64,000 nt of DNA from Olsenella sp. An188 (GCF_002160255.1 NZ_NFKF01000005.1:118569-182568); one strand, 5' to 3'. Shown: positions 46,839 to 55,329, counted from the stretch's first letter. Notes: generated by a model from the sequence alone, not told the origin. Numbers and translations are program-made.

Positions 46839-47198
46839 GTGGGCGAGAAGAACCTGGATATCCGGAGGGCGTCTGCGGCCGAGGTCGCGGGCGCCCTCTC
46901 GCTTGACGCGCTCGCGGCGCTGGCCACGGACCTCGGACGCGAGCGCTGGCGCGCCGTCTCGGACGCGGCGCAGGTCGTGGCCTGCTACCTGGCGTGCCAC
47001 CCGCGCGTCGTGGCCGTGCGCTACCCCGGCCTCAAGTCCGACGAGCTCTTCCCGCGCGCGGCCAACGCGCTCGTGGGAGGCTTCGGGCCGCGCGTGGCGT
47101 TTCTCGCCGCGGGTGCCCCGGCGGGGGAGTGGTTCCTCTGGGAGGCCGACGCGCGCGACGCGCGCGACCAGGTCATGGAGCTCGAGAGGACCCTTTGA
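46839..47198 (+). CDS. Small protein resembling the C-terminal domain of Cys/Met-metabolism PLP enzymes
   Basis: A 119-residue protein from a GTG (VGEKNLDIRR). Residues 53-80 read HPRVVAVRYPGLKSDELFPRAANALVGGFG, like the C-terminal segment HPxVxxVxYPGLxxxPxxxxAxxxxxGFG of cystathionine gamma-synthase/methionine gamma-lyase proteins. The PLP-binding lysine domain is absent. It may be a remnant or a stand-alone regulator-like domain. It starts two bases after thrS and overlaps the LuxR gene (TGATG), so it is translated between them. The unusually close packing argues for retention. No function is claimed. Confidence 0.6.
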   Translation: MGEKNLDIRRASAAEVAGALSLDALAALATDLGRERWRAVSDAAQVVACYLACHPRVVAVRYPGLKSDELFPRAANALVGGFGPRVAFLAAGAPAGEWFLWEADARDARDQVMELERTL

Positions 47199-49150
47199 TG
47201 GGCGGCCGCGACGGTCATGCGCGCACCCTCTGGTGTCTTTGGGGGGCCTTGCTCGGCGCCATGCCCTGCGTGCTGAGGTCACCTGTCGTCTCGCTCTTTT
47301 CGGTTTCCGCTCTGGTGGCACCCCTTCAGTTTCAGGTTGAGCCCCTTGCGGCCGCCCTGTCTGCTGTCGTCCTGGTTGAGGTGCTGAGCGAGGGCCGCGC
47401 CTCGAAACGGGCAGAGCGCGTGCTTCGCATGGCCTGTCCCGTTGTTGCCTGCGTTACCGTCCCGCTGATTGTGCTAAGCGAGGTGGCGTGGTTGCCCATG
47501 AGGCTTGGCGACTACTCGTTGCTCGCCTGGCAGCCGGTGTTTGAGCTCGTAGGCAATGTCGCACTTACCCTATCCCTTGTGGGCTGGGTACTGTTCGGAA
47601 CGTGCCTTGGCGACGCCTTCGCTCCGTCTGGCGTCATGGAGAGGCGGTCGCTCATGCTCGGCCTGCTCCTGGGCGGTGTCTTTGTGCCCATGCTGCTTCT
47701 TGTTGTCTCGCTCGGCCTCCCTGCCTGGGGAGGCCCCGTGCTCTGCGTGGCCGCGTGCATTCTCTCCTGGCGCGTTTGCCGCCAAATCTCGCTCACCCTC
47801 GGTGGGATTTCTGGCTTTCTCGACTGTGCGCTTGTGCTTTTGGGTGGGCTCTACGCCTCATCGGCCCTTTGCAGGGCGCTCTCTGACGTCCTTCTGTACC
47901 ATCCCGTCAACTTCCCCGACGCGGACCCGTTAGGGTCCGCCTGCATCGTGATGCTGGGAGTGGCCTCAGTCGCTCTTGTGCTCTGCGTTGCCGCCGCATA
48001 TGTTCGAAAGCGGTGGTGCGCGGGCGAAGACTTGTCCCCCCACGTCCAGCCCCATGAAGCCGCTGCGTGCGATCTCCTCCCGCTTTTGCCCGGGGGCGAC
48101 TCGTTAAGCGCCCGTCAGCGCGACGTGATTGTGTTGCGACTCAAGGGCATGAAGGGTGCCGAGGTCGCCAAAGAGCTTGGGATAGGAAGGGGGACGGTAA
48201 GCACGTTCCAGAGGCGCGCTCTGGACGCACTTGGTTTCGAGAGTCTTGATCAATTGTCCTTTCATCTGGAAACGATGCGCGATAAGAATGTTTCTGAAGG
48301 CACTGCCTTTCACGGAGAGGGTGACATGCGTCCTGTTGTATTGAAAGCGCTCCCCGTTACGCTGACCTTACTGCCACTCGTTGCGACCGCCCCATTGCCA
48401 TACCAGGAAACTGCCTTACTCATTGTGGGAGCCACTCTCGTTGTCGTTGCGCTTGCTCAAATGAGCACGCTCGACGAAAGGCTGTGGGGTCGTTGTCCTG
48501 TTGGCTCAGGTGCGAGATCTTTTGTGTTAACCTGCGCATGCGCTCAATCTCTCGGATGTCTTATCTCCGTGAACTACGGTGGATTACCTTGGGGATTTGT
48601 AAACGTTGCTCTTTCTGAGTTCTTGATTTGTTTTACTGCATTGCGCGAAGGGATTGCTCAAGAATTTAGATTTCGCCCCGACTCCCAGACGCATCAACTG
48701 CGACTTGCATCTTGCCTAGGTATCGGACTGCGTCTACTGTGCGTTCGTTGCCCCGCTTTTTTGTTGCTGGTCGGGTCTGGCCTCTCTTCGCATCGGGCTG
48801 CCTTGCTTAATACAGGCCTTCAGGAGGGATTCTTCGTTGGTGCTGTGCTTGGTGCCGGCTTTTCCTTTATCTCTTCTGTGAGGCAGATTCATAAAAGAAC
48901 GAAAATAATTGGGGAGGGTCCTCTTAAGAGGGAAGCGGGGCTTCTTAAGTCTCTCGAAGATTACGGACTTACGGAGACGGAAGCGCGAGTTGTTGTCCTC
49001 GTCTTTTTTGGGATGTCTCGGAGCCAGGTCGCCCATCATCTATGCATTGCGCAGGGTACCGTCAATGGGGCAAAAGCGACTGCCTATCGAAAACTCGGTG
49101 TGCACAGCAGCATTGAGCTTAGGAAACTTTTGAAGAAAAGTGCAGGTTGA
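47198..49150 (+). CDS. Membrane protein with two LuxR-type HTH domains
   Basis: A 650-residue protein in two similar halves. Residues 1-270 contain about seven hydrophobic segments; residues 302-352 form a LuxR-type HTH (LSARQRDVIVLRLKGMKGAEVAKELGIGRGTVSTFQRRALDAL in sections). Residues 380-560 are again hydrophobic, and residues 590-646 form a second HTH (LTETEARVVVLVFFGMSRSQVAHHLCIAQGTVNGAKATAYRKLGV in sections). Single copies of this membrane-HTH type are common in Coriobacteriia; a tandem fusion is not one I know. Base composition drops to lower GC from about 48260, the junction of the halves. It probably regulates the genes downstream. Confidence 0.82.
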   Translation: MGGRDGHARTLWCLWGALLGAMPCVLRSPVVSLFSVSALVAPLQFQVEPLAAALSAVVLVEVLSEGRASKRAERVLRMACPVVACVTVPLIVLSEVAWLPMRLGDYSLLAWQPVFELVGNVALTLSLVGWVLFGTCLGDAFAPSGVMERRSLMLGLLLGGVFVPMLLLVVSLGLPAWGGPVLCVAACILSWRVCRQISLTLGGISGFLDCALVLLGGLYASSALCRALSDVLLYHPVNFPDADPLGSACIVMLGVASVALVLCVAAAYVRKRWCAGEDLSPHVQPHEAAACDLLPLLPGGDSLSARQRDVIVLRLKGMKGAEVAKELGIGRGTVSTFQRRALDALGFESLDQLSFHLETMRDKNVSEGTAFHGEGDMRPVVLKALPVTLTLLPLVATAPLPYQETALLIVGATLVVVALAQMSTLDERLWGRCPVGSGARSFVLTCACAQSLGCLISVNYGGLPWGFVNVALSEFLICFTALREGIAQEFRFRPDSQTHQLRLASCLGIGLRLLCVRCPAFLLLVGSGLSSHRAALLNTGLQEGFFVGAVLGAGFSFISSVRQIHKRTKIIGEGPLKREAGLLKSLEDYGLTETEARVVVLVFFGMSRSQVAHHLCIAQGTVNGAKATAYRKLGVHSSIELRKLLKKSAG

Positions 49151-49239
49151 CGGTGTCGGACGGATTTCATATAGGTTGCTGACGCGACGGCTGGCATTCG
49201 CTCGATTACGTTTTCCTCAACGGGTTGAGGAGGACAGCG

Positions 49240-49692
49240 ATGAAAAGCTCCAGGATGCGTTCCGTCTTTGCAATGGTTTTGGTTACGGGCTTGGTGACCG
49301 TGGGCGCGCTGCCCGCGCATGCAAAGGGACTAAGCAACGACGTAAATCCTACCGTCTCATACATTAGGGAAGTTGACGCCATGCCAAGGGCTTGGTTTGG
49401 TTCGACCATGGTCCTATACACAACGTACGAAACTTCGACTCACTATTACGACGGAAACAATGTTGGTATTGAGATGACCTGTAGCTCAAATGCGTCTGGG
49501 ACGTTTAACGTTACCCTGATGCGGATTGAGGGCAATTCAAGCGCCTCACTTGGGACAGCCAAATTCAAGCGAAATGGCTTTACAAAAGCGACATGGGAGG
49601 GCGTTGGTCCTGGGGCGTACTACTTTGTCATGTCAAAGCCAACAGACGGCAGGCGAGTAACGAGTTCAGATGTAGCAATGTACAGCTGGTAA
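49240..49692 (+). CDS. Secreted protein of unknown function
   Basis: A 150-residue protein with a clear Sec signal peptide: MKSSRMRSVF, a hydrophobic core, and a cut site after LPAHA near residue 33. The mature part, about 117 residues, is rich in Ser, Thr, Gly, Tyr and beta-prone residues (SASLGTAKFKRNGFTKATWEGVGPG, in parts; end VAMYSW), suggesting a small beta-sandwich. It has a single cysteine. The start has TGAGGAGG ahead. It has clearly lower GC than the chromosome average here. I do not recognise the family; an adhesin-like or peptide-toxin role is open. Confidence 0.7.
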   Translation: MKSSRMRSVFAMVLVTGLVTVGALPAHAKGLSNDVNPTVSYIREVDAMPRAWFGSTMVLYTTYETSTHYYDGNNVGIEMTCSSNASGTFNVTLMRIEGNSSASLGTAKFKRNGFTKATWEGVGPGAYYFVMSKPTDGRRVTSSDVAMYSW

Positions 49693-49769
49693 TAACGGCC
49701 CGGTAGCGGAGGGGAGGGAACGTCAGAAGTACGGGGTGTGATTAGACATCTGCTCAGAGAGGAGAAAGC

Positions 49770-50294
49770 ATGAAAAAGAACGAAATGTCCAGAAGGGCGT
49801 TTATCGGAGTCGCAGCTTTTGGTCTGGCAGGATTTGTGCTTCCCAGAATTGCTCTTGCTGATGAGGGGGAATGTGTCCTTCGCGCAGAGAACAATTCGCT
49901 GTACGAGCTTATACCAGAAGATTATCTCCGATATGCGGACAATCGCGGTGGAAACTGGGTGACATATCGGATGGGAGAAGATGGTCAGCCTGAGGTAGTG
50001 AACACATACGAGTCATACGATGAATTTGTGCAGTCTCAAGTGGAGACTCGGGCTATATCGGGCACCCTTTTGTCTGTCCTGGTTTATGTCGGGAAAAGAC
50101 TGCTCGGCGCTGTGGTAGTGAAGGTGATTGATGGCATTGTTGAAGAGATAACTGGCTATGACGGTGGGCTTACTGGAATGATCTCCGACGTTGCTCTCCG
50201 ACTGCTCGACAGGCCTTATCAGCAAACCTTGAAGTTCGATTGTGACTTCTATCCTCCACATTCGTTCCAATGGGTTAAGTGTGTTTACGGATGA
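49770..50294 (+). CDS. Tat-exported protein with a hydrophobic C-terminal half
   Basis: A 174-residue protein. The start MKKNEMSRRAFIGVAAFGLAGFVLP holds a twin-arginine motif (SRRAFIG) and a hydrophobic core with a cut after ALA near 31. The mature part has an acidic, Tyr-rich region, then a hydrophobic, helix-prone block (ISGTLLSVLVYVG, GAVVVKVIDGIVEEITG) and a C-terminal region with CDFYPPHSFQWVKCVYG containing two of three cysteines. GAGAGGAGAAAG lies ahead of the ATG. The terminator at 50315 closes the gene. It may be a membrane-active or surface protein whose disulfide is set by the next gene product; this is inference. Confidence 0.68.
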   Translation: MKKNEMSRRAFIGVAAFGLAGFVLPRIALADEGECVLRAENNSLYELIPEDYLRYADNRGGNWVTYRMGEDGQPEVVNTYESYDEFVQSQVETRAISGTLLSVLVYVGKRLLGAVVVKVIDGIVEEITGYDGGLTGMISDVALRLLDRPYQQTLKFDCDFYPPHSFQWVKCVYG

Positions 50295-50314
50295 TATGAA
50301 GTAAAGATACATTT

Positions 50315-50349
50315 GGGCGCATCCTTCCAATGGGTGCGTCCTTATTTTT
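50315..50349 (+). terminator. Intrinsic terminator after the Tat-exported gene
   Basis: GGGCGCATCC (50315-50324) pairs with GGGTGCGTCC (50332-50341), with two G-T pairs, around TTCCAAT, followed by TTATTTTT. An ATG at 50330 inside the hairpin is therefore not a likely gene start. Confidence 0.85.
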
Positions 50350-50392
50350 GATATACAAACCCCAACAAATCAGAGTCCTTTGGGATGAGATA

Positions 50393-50869
50393 ATGAGACT
50401 TAAGTCTATGAAAATGCCACGCTTGGGCGAAGTCTTTCTCTACTGTGTTTTCCTGTTGATTGGATGCCTGGCCTCTCTTCTTTCTATAAGTATTGGACGA
50501 GGGACTAGAGGGGAGGTCGTTAAGGTAAATTCAATTAATGAGCTCATTGAGATGGTTAAGAGGGATGAGGAATATACGATTCAGCTGACTCTTGAGGGAT
50601 GCATATATTGTGAAGCTCTCGACTTTGCCGAACATGATTATCTATTAAATCACAACATTACGTTGTATGAGTACGAAGTTCCCGCGGAGCGGCGAGAAGA
50701 AGAACGAGATTTCCTGGAAAACATTTTCGGAGAGCCCTTATCATTCCCAAGCATATATAGAACTAAGGATGGTCGGGTATTTCAGAAGCTTGAGATGGGG
50801 TCTGATACTGCCGGCTTTGAGTCAGCAATGGATCGCTGGATTGCTGACGGGGTGGTGAGCTTGGCGTGA
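50393..50869 (+). CDS. Membrane-anchored thioredoxin-like protein
   Basis: A 158-residue protein from an ATG reading MRLKSMKMPRLGEVF. A membrane helix (about residues 14-32) is followed by an exported thioredoxin-like domain with EGCIYCEALDF, a CxxC site near 71-74, and the cis-proline region LSFPSIYRTKDGRVF near 122. The order (helix, beta-strand with TIQLTLEGCIYC, cis-Pro, KLEMG) matches small bacterial thioredoxin-fold proteins such as those beside bacteriocin genes. It may oxidise or reduce disulfides in the exported neighbours. The ribosome site is weak. GC is low. It overlaps the next gene (GTGA). Confidence 0.72.
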   Translation: MRLKSMKMPRLGEVFLYCVFLLIGCLASLLSISIGRGTRGEVVKVNSINELIEMVKRDEEYTIQLTLEGCIYCEALDFAEHDYLLNHNITLYEYEVPAERREEERDFLENIFGEPLSFPSIYRTKDGRVFQKLEMGSDTAGFESAMDRWIADGVVSLA

Positions 50870-51213
50870 GTCACGTGAAGTCTTTTGCAAGGTTCATGCT
50901 GCTCCTCGGACTGCTGTGGCTGTCGTACCTCCTGCTCGGCTCCTTGACTGACCTGCCATGGGTTGCGGGCGTTCTTTTGGCAATCGCGTTGGCAACCGTC
51001 GTTCTTGTTGGCAGAAGCCTTCTGCGCTCTGGAGGGGAGGGGGCGGAAGCGCCGACCCCGGCCCTTGAGATATGGCTGCTTATCGGCTGCCTCCTCTCTG
51101 AGGTGGTGGTGCGCCTCGTGGCTCCTGCTGCCCAGCTGTGCATGAAGGCGCTTGTGTGGGCCCTCTTCCTCATGCTGTGGGACGTTGCGGGGAAACGTCT
51201 CATCGCTCGATGA
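50866..51213 (+). CDS. Small membrane protein
   Basis: A 115-residue protein with four hydrophobic segments (about residues 8-26, 30-48, 66-84 and 90-105). It starts at GTG overlapping the thioredoxin-like stop, so the two are coupled. No known motif is visible. It is the last gene of the lower-GC island, which suggests it belongs to the exported-protein cassette, for example as an immunity or export partner. That role is speculative. Its stop is 36 bases from the converging fbp gene. Confidence 0.6.
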   Translation: MSHVKSFARFMLLLGLLWLSYLLLGSLTDLPWVAGVLLAIALATVVLVGRSLLRSGGEGAEAPTPALEIWLLIGCLLSEVVVRLVAPAAQLCMKALVWALFLMLWDVAGKRLIAR

Positions 51214-51249
51214 GCTACGCCTTGGGCGCGCGGTTCTGCCGCCAAATCC

Positions 51250-53154
51250 TTAGGACCGTGCGGTGCGCTCGGGAAGCTCGCCGGCGCGGTAGGCGTCGAG
51301 CAGCGCGCGCAGGTCGGCTATCTGGGAGCGGATGCCCACCCCGGTGTCGGTGTCGCCCACGGTGAGGGGTCGGGGCTCGACCTCGAAGCGGTCGTCGTCG
51401 CTCATGATGTCCGCGTTGAGGTCGAGCACGTCGGCGATGGACGCGAAGGGGCGGTGGGCCTTGATGCGCATGCCCCGCGGGTCGGCGATGAGCGTGTAGC
51501 CGGCGATTCCGGTCGTCTTGTGGTACGCCTGGCAGAAGCCACCGTCGATGACGACGAGCCTGCCTCCGGCTCGCACCGGGCGCTCGCCCGCGGAGGCGTG
51601 CACCGGGGTGTGCCCGTTGATGATGTGGCCGCGCTCGGGGTCGCAGCCAAACTCCTCGAGGACGCGCCGGCACGTGGCCGGGTCGTCGGTGAGCGCGTAG
51701 TAGGGGTCGCGCGGCTCCTCCCAGGTGGAGCGGTCGGTGAAGTAGGTGCGCTCGAAGGTCTTGACGACGCGCCCGGAGAGCGGGGAGTAGCGCCCGCACC
51801 ACAGGTACCACATCCAGTCGAGCGAGACCTGGTCGTGCTCGAGCCAGGCTCGGCGCGCGAGGCGGTCCGCGTAGTCGTAGTAGGCCCGGCCCGAGAGGAG
51901 CTGCCCCTGGTGGTTGACGGGGTGGAAGGTGCCGTCCTCGTTCATGGGGACGCAGGCGTGGAAGAGCAGGTTGTCGTTGCTCACGAGGTAGGCGCTGCCG
52001 TGCTCGTAGAGGAAGTTCACGTGGGCGCGGAGCTTGTCTGAGGTGCGCACCGCCTCGAGGAGGTTGTCCATCACGCGGCGCTCGTCGTCGCTGAGCGCGT
52101 AGGGGTCGCGCGCGTCCAGGGTGGGGAAGTCGCGCGTGCGCAGCTCGAACGACCTCCCGCCCACCTCGCAGGTCCCGCGCCCGACGTCGACGTGCCCGAG
52201 CAGCAGGCGGTCCTCCATGTGCCAGTTGGGGTGGCGCAGGATGGTCTGGCCCTCGAGCTTGAACAGGATCACGGAGATTGCCTTCTCGACGGGGCTCATC
52301 CCGTCGTCAGCACGGTAGGTGGCCTCGGCGAACAGCGCGAGCTCGCGCAGCGACACCCCGTAGGCTCCCTCGAGGATCTTGAGGGAGTCGTAGTGGATGT
52401 TGTTGCGGATGACGGCGGCGAGGCACGCGGCGGACCCGGCCGCCGCCCCCATCCAGACGATGTCGTGGTTGCCCCATTGCAGGTCGACGGAGTGGTACTC
52501 CATGAGCCGGTCGCAGATCTTGTCCGCGTGTGCCCCGCGGTCAAAGAGGTCGCCCACCACGTGCAGGTGGTCGACGGCGAGGCGCTTCACGAGGCTCGCG
52601 AGGGAGACGACGAAGTCGTCCGCGCTGCCCGTGTCGACGATCGTGTCGACGATGCGGCGGTGGTAGCCCTGGCGGCCGTCCCCCTCGCCGGGGGAGGCGT
52701 GGAGGAGCTCGTCGATAATGTAGGCGTACTCGGCCGGCATGGCCTTGCGCACCTTGGAGCGGGTGTAGGAGTCGGAGAGGTAGCGCGCCAGCCTCACGAG
52801 CCGCATGAGGGTGATCGCGTACCACTCGTCGGTGGCGACGCCCTCCTCGCGCAGGCGGCGCAGCTTGCGGTGCGGGTAGTAGATGAGCGTGCAGAGGTCG
52901 GCCTGCTCGGCGCTCGTGAGCTCGAGCCGGAAGGTGTCTGCGACGCGCTCGCGTATGACGCCCGAGCAGTTGCTGAGGATGTGCTTGAAGGCGTCGTACT
53001 CGCCGTGGACGTCAGAGACGAAGTGCTCGGTCCCCTTGGGCAGGTTGAGGATGGCCTCGAGGTTGATGATCTCGGTGCACGCCGAGCGAACCGTGGGGAA
53101 CTTCTCGGAGAGGAGCTCGAGGTACCTGCGGTAGGCGGTGGTCTGCTCTGGCAT
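51250..53154 (-). CDS. fbp: Fructose-1,6-bisphosphatase, class III
   Basis: A 634-residue enzyme of the Firmicutes-type class III, which belongs to the metallophosphatase superfamily. Metal-site motifs are FVSDVHGEYDAF near residue 47, VVGDLFDRGAHADKI near 197, LQWGNHDIVWMGA near 225 and INGHTPVHA near 513. It hydrolyses fructose-1,6-bisphosphate for gluconeogenesis. The start MPEQTTAYRRY has GAAAGGGG ahead; a longer upstream reading is unlikely. It is the last gene of the fructose-phosphate group on this strand, after the DeoR regulator, which fits shared control, though each has its own ribosome site. Confidence 0.94.
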   Translation of the reverse strand: MPEQTTAYRRYLELLSEKFPTVRSACTEIINLEAILNLPKGTEHFVSDVHGEYDAFKHILSNCSGVIRERVADTFRLELTSAEQADLCTLIYYPHRKLRRLREEGVATDEWYAITLMRLVRLARYLSDSYTRSKVRKAMPAEYAYIIDELLHASPGEGDGRQGYHRRIVDTIVDTGSADDFVVSLASLVKRLAVDHLHVVGDLFDRGAHADKICDRLMEYHSVDLQWGNHDIVWMGAAAGSAACLAAVIRNNIHYDSLKILEGAYGVSLRELALFAEATYRADDGMSPVEKAISVILFKLEGQTILRHPNWHMEDRLLLGHVDVGRGTCEVGGRSFELRTRDFPTLDARDPYALSDDERRVMDNLLEAVRTSDKLRAHVNFLYEHGSAYLVSNDNLLFHACVPMNEDGTFHPVNHQGQLLSGRAYYDYADRLARRAWLEHDQVSLDWMWYLWCGRYSPLSGRVVKTFERTYFTDRSTWEEPRDPYYALTDDPATCRRVLEEFGCDPERGHIINGHTPVHASAGERPVRAGGRLVVIDGGFCQAYHKTTGIAGYTLIADPRGMRIKAHRPFASIADVLDLNADIMSDDDRFEVEPRPLTVGDTDTGVGIRSQIADLRALLDAYRAGELPERTARS

Positions 53155-53189
53155 GGCGGCCCCTTTCTCTTGGCGTGCGCACGAGGCGG

Positions 53190-53954
53190 CTAGAGCACCT
53201 CGACCCCGGCCTCCTGGCACGCCTTGGCGAAGTCCTCGGGCAGGACGCCGTCGGAGACGACCGCGTCGACCTCCTCGAGCCCGCAGATGCGAAACGTGCT
53301 CTTGCGCCCCACCTTGGTGGAGTCCATGAGGACCACGGTGCGCTCGGCGCGGGAGATGAGCGCGCGCTTGAGGGCGGCCTCCTCGTCCGAGCCGCAGGCG
53401 AACCCGACCGCGGGGTGGTAGGAGGTGACGCCGAGGAAGAGCTGGTCGAGGCTGAGCGCGCCCACGTCCTCGACGGTCTTCGACCCGTTGAGGCTCATGG
53501 AGTAGCGGTTGAGGTTGCCCCCGACCATGATGCAGCGCGCCCGCTCGAGGCGCGCGAGCTCGGCGGCGCAGGTGAGGCTGTTGGTGAAGACGAGCGCGGG
53601 CACGTCCTCGAGCTCGCGCGCGAGGGTCGTGGTGGAGGACCCGGAGTCGAGGAAGAGCGTGGTGTTGGGTCGCACGAGGTCGCGTGCCTTGCGGGCGATG
53701 GCGACCTTGGCCTCGACGTTTCTGGTGGTGCGGTTGAGCAGCAGGTCGTCGGTGCCAACCACGAACTCCACCGAGCGCGCCCCTCCGTGCGTCCGCACGA
53801 TGCGCCGCGCCTCGTCGAGAGCCTTGAGGTCGGTCCTGAGGGTCATCTCGGAGACGTCGGGGAAGGCCGCCTTGATCTGGCCGAACGTCACGCTTCCCTC
53901 GCTCGTGACGAACTGCGCGATGCCCTCGCGCCGCTCCCGCATCGATGTGCCCAT
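53190..53954 (-). CDS. DeoR-family sugar regulator
   Basis: A 254-residue regulator. The N-terminal winged HTH (residues 5-58) reads MRERREGIAQFVTSEGSVTFGQI and SEMTLRTDLKALDEARRIVRTHGGA in sections, the DeoR signature. The C-terminal sensor domain (NTTLFLDSGSSTTTLAREL, VFTNSL, GGNLNRYSMSLNG, MDSTKVGRKS) is the sugar-phosphate-binding DeoRC fold. Gene context points to fructose-1-phosphate or a related effector. Its likely operators are the four GAAACAAAAGT repeats between the kinase and PTS genes. The start is ATG with GGGAGG ahead. Confidence 0.9.
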   Translation of the reverse strand: MGTSMRERREGIAQFVTSEGSVTFGQIKAAFPDVSEMTLRTDLKALDEARRIVRTHGGARSVEFVVGTDDLLLNRTTRNVEAKVAIARKARDLVRPNTTLFLDSGSSTTTLARELEDVPALVFTNSLTCAAELARLERARCIMVGGNLNRYSMSLNGSKTVEDVGALSLDQLFLGVTSYHPAVGFACGSDEEAALKRALISRAERTVVLMDSTKVGRKSTFRICGLEEVDAVVSDGVLPEDFAKACQEAGVEVL

Positions 53955-54060
53955 GGCTGCCTCCCTTTCTCCTCCTCCCGAATGGTAGCGAAAAACGCGG
54001 CGCTCGGGACGCTTCGCCGCCCCGCCGGACGCTCTCGCTCGGCGGGGCGGCGGGGTCGCG

Positions 54061-55329
54061 CTACTCGGTCTCGGCCCAGTGCTCGAGCAGGTAGCGCTCG
54101 GCGGCGGGGCACCACAGGCCGCGGTTGGCGTCGACGATGTCGGCCAGGCCCGCGTAGCGCTCGTCCTCGGCGGCGCGCTCGCGCAGGTCGGTGAGCGCCG
54201 TGAGCGGCATGCTCACGTGCGTGTAGATGAGCTTCTTGCCGCCCGCGATCTTGGGCAGACTGAGCGTGGTCTCGGCTGCCGCGTCGAGGCCGCCCACGTG
54301 CGTGACCATGACGGAGGGGTCCACGCGCCCGGCCGCCGTGAGCTCGAGCGACTCCACCATGTCGGCGGTGTTGCCGCCGGTGGTGCCCATGACGTGGTGG
54401 CTGCCGTAGTGGACCTCGTAGAAGTTCATCTCGGCCTTGAAGTTCTTGTCGGTGGGGCCGGCGAAGAAGTTGAGGCAGCCGTCGCGGCCGAGGATGGCGT
54501 CGGAGAGCGTGACCACGGGGGCCACGGGCGCGTAGCAGAGCACGTCGTCGAACCCGGTGCCGCCCGAGACCTCGCGTAGGGCCGCCACCTGGTCATCGTA
54601 GGCGCCGTTGTTGACGAAGACGAGCTCGATGCCCGTCTCGGCCTTGATCTCCTCGGGCGGGAAGAGCTCGGCGGCGCGGTCCAGCCGGTCCTGGTTGATG
54701 TCGGCCACCATCACGAGGCTCGGCCTGCGGTCGCAGTGCAGCGCGTAGGTGAGCGCGCCGAGTCCCATGGGGCCCGCGCCGGCCACGATGGCGAGCTTGC
54801 CGCCCTCGCGGATGCCCATCTCGTGGGTGTAGACGCCCATCTGCGTGTGGTAGGCCGCGTGGAAGGCGCCGATTGAGCAGCTCATAGGCTCGGCGAGCGA
54901 CGCCTGGTAGTAGGCCTCTCCGGTGTACTCGAGCAGGCAGTCGCACTCCATGACCTCGGCGGGCAGGATGCAGTAGGTGGCGTCGCCGCCGCAGAACTCG
55001 TAGGAGTAGCCGGGGCTCCACATGGTGCCCTTGTAGTTGAGCGCTGGCTGGATGGTGAACTTCATTCCGGGCCTGAAGCGGTCGGCCCACTTGGAGCCCA
55101 CCTTGACGATGTCGCCGGCGAACTCGTGGCCCATGATCGCGGGGTGCTCGGCCACGTCCTCGTGGACGCGCTTGTGCTCGACGCCCAGGGTCGCGCACTT
55201 GTAGGTGGACATGCAGATGCTGTCGGAGACGACCTTGACGAGCACCTCGTCGTCGGCGATCTCGGGGAGCTCGAACTCCTCGAGCCTCAGGTCGTTTGCC
55301 GCGTGGAGACGCACTGCCTTTGCCTTCAT
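54061..55329 (-). CDS. Zinc-dependent dehydrogenase, sorbose-1-phosphate-reductase-like
   Basis: A 422-residue MDR-superfamily enzyme. Zinc ligands are Cys39 (DSICMSTYK) and His68/Glu69 (MGHEFAG); the NAD(P)-binding turn is GAGPMGLGAL near residue 184. It resembles the long zinc dehydrogenases called L-sorbose-1-phosphate reductase, including GRDGCLNFFAGPTD and TTGGNTADMVESLEL. The likely reaction is oxidoreduction between a ketose phosphate and a sugar-alcohol phosphate, linked to the kinase and PTS genes. Substrate and direction are not certain. The ATG has GGGAA ahead, and the gene lies 66 bases after the kinase stop. Confidence 0.82.
   Translation of the reverse strand: MKAKAVRLHAANDLRLEEFELPEIADDEVLVKVVSDSICMSTYKCATLGVEHKRVHEDVAEHPAIMGHEFAGDIVKVGSKWADRFRPGMKFTIQPALNYKGTMWSPGYSYEFCGGDATYCILPAEVMECDCLLEYTGEAYYQASLAEPMSCSIGAFHAAYHTQMGVYTHEMGIREGGKLAIVAGAGPMGLGALTYALHCDRRPSLVMVADINQDRLDRAAELFPPEEIKAETGIELVFVNNGAYDDQVAALREVSGGTGFDDVLCYAPVAPVVTLSDAILGRDGCLNFFAGPTDKNFKAEMNFYEVHYGSHHVMGTTGGNTADMVESLELTAAGRVDPSVMVTHVGGLDAAAETTLSLPKIAGGKKLIYTHVSMPLTALTDLRERAAEDERYAGLADIVDANRGLWCPAAERYLLEHWAETE

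Noticed and set aside
46839..47198. Complete PLP-dependent enzyme
   Set aside because: The lysine-containing main domain is absent; only the C-terminal-like segment is present.
50330..50869. Upstream ATG (50330) as start of the thioredoxin-like gene
   Set aside because: It lies inside the terminator hairpin of the preceding gene; the ATG at 50393 avoids this.
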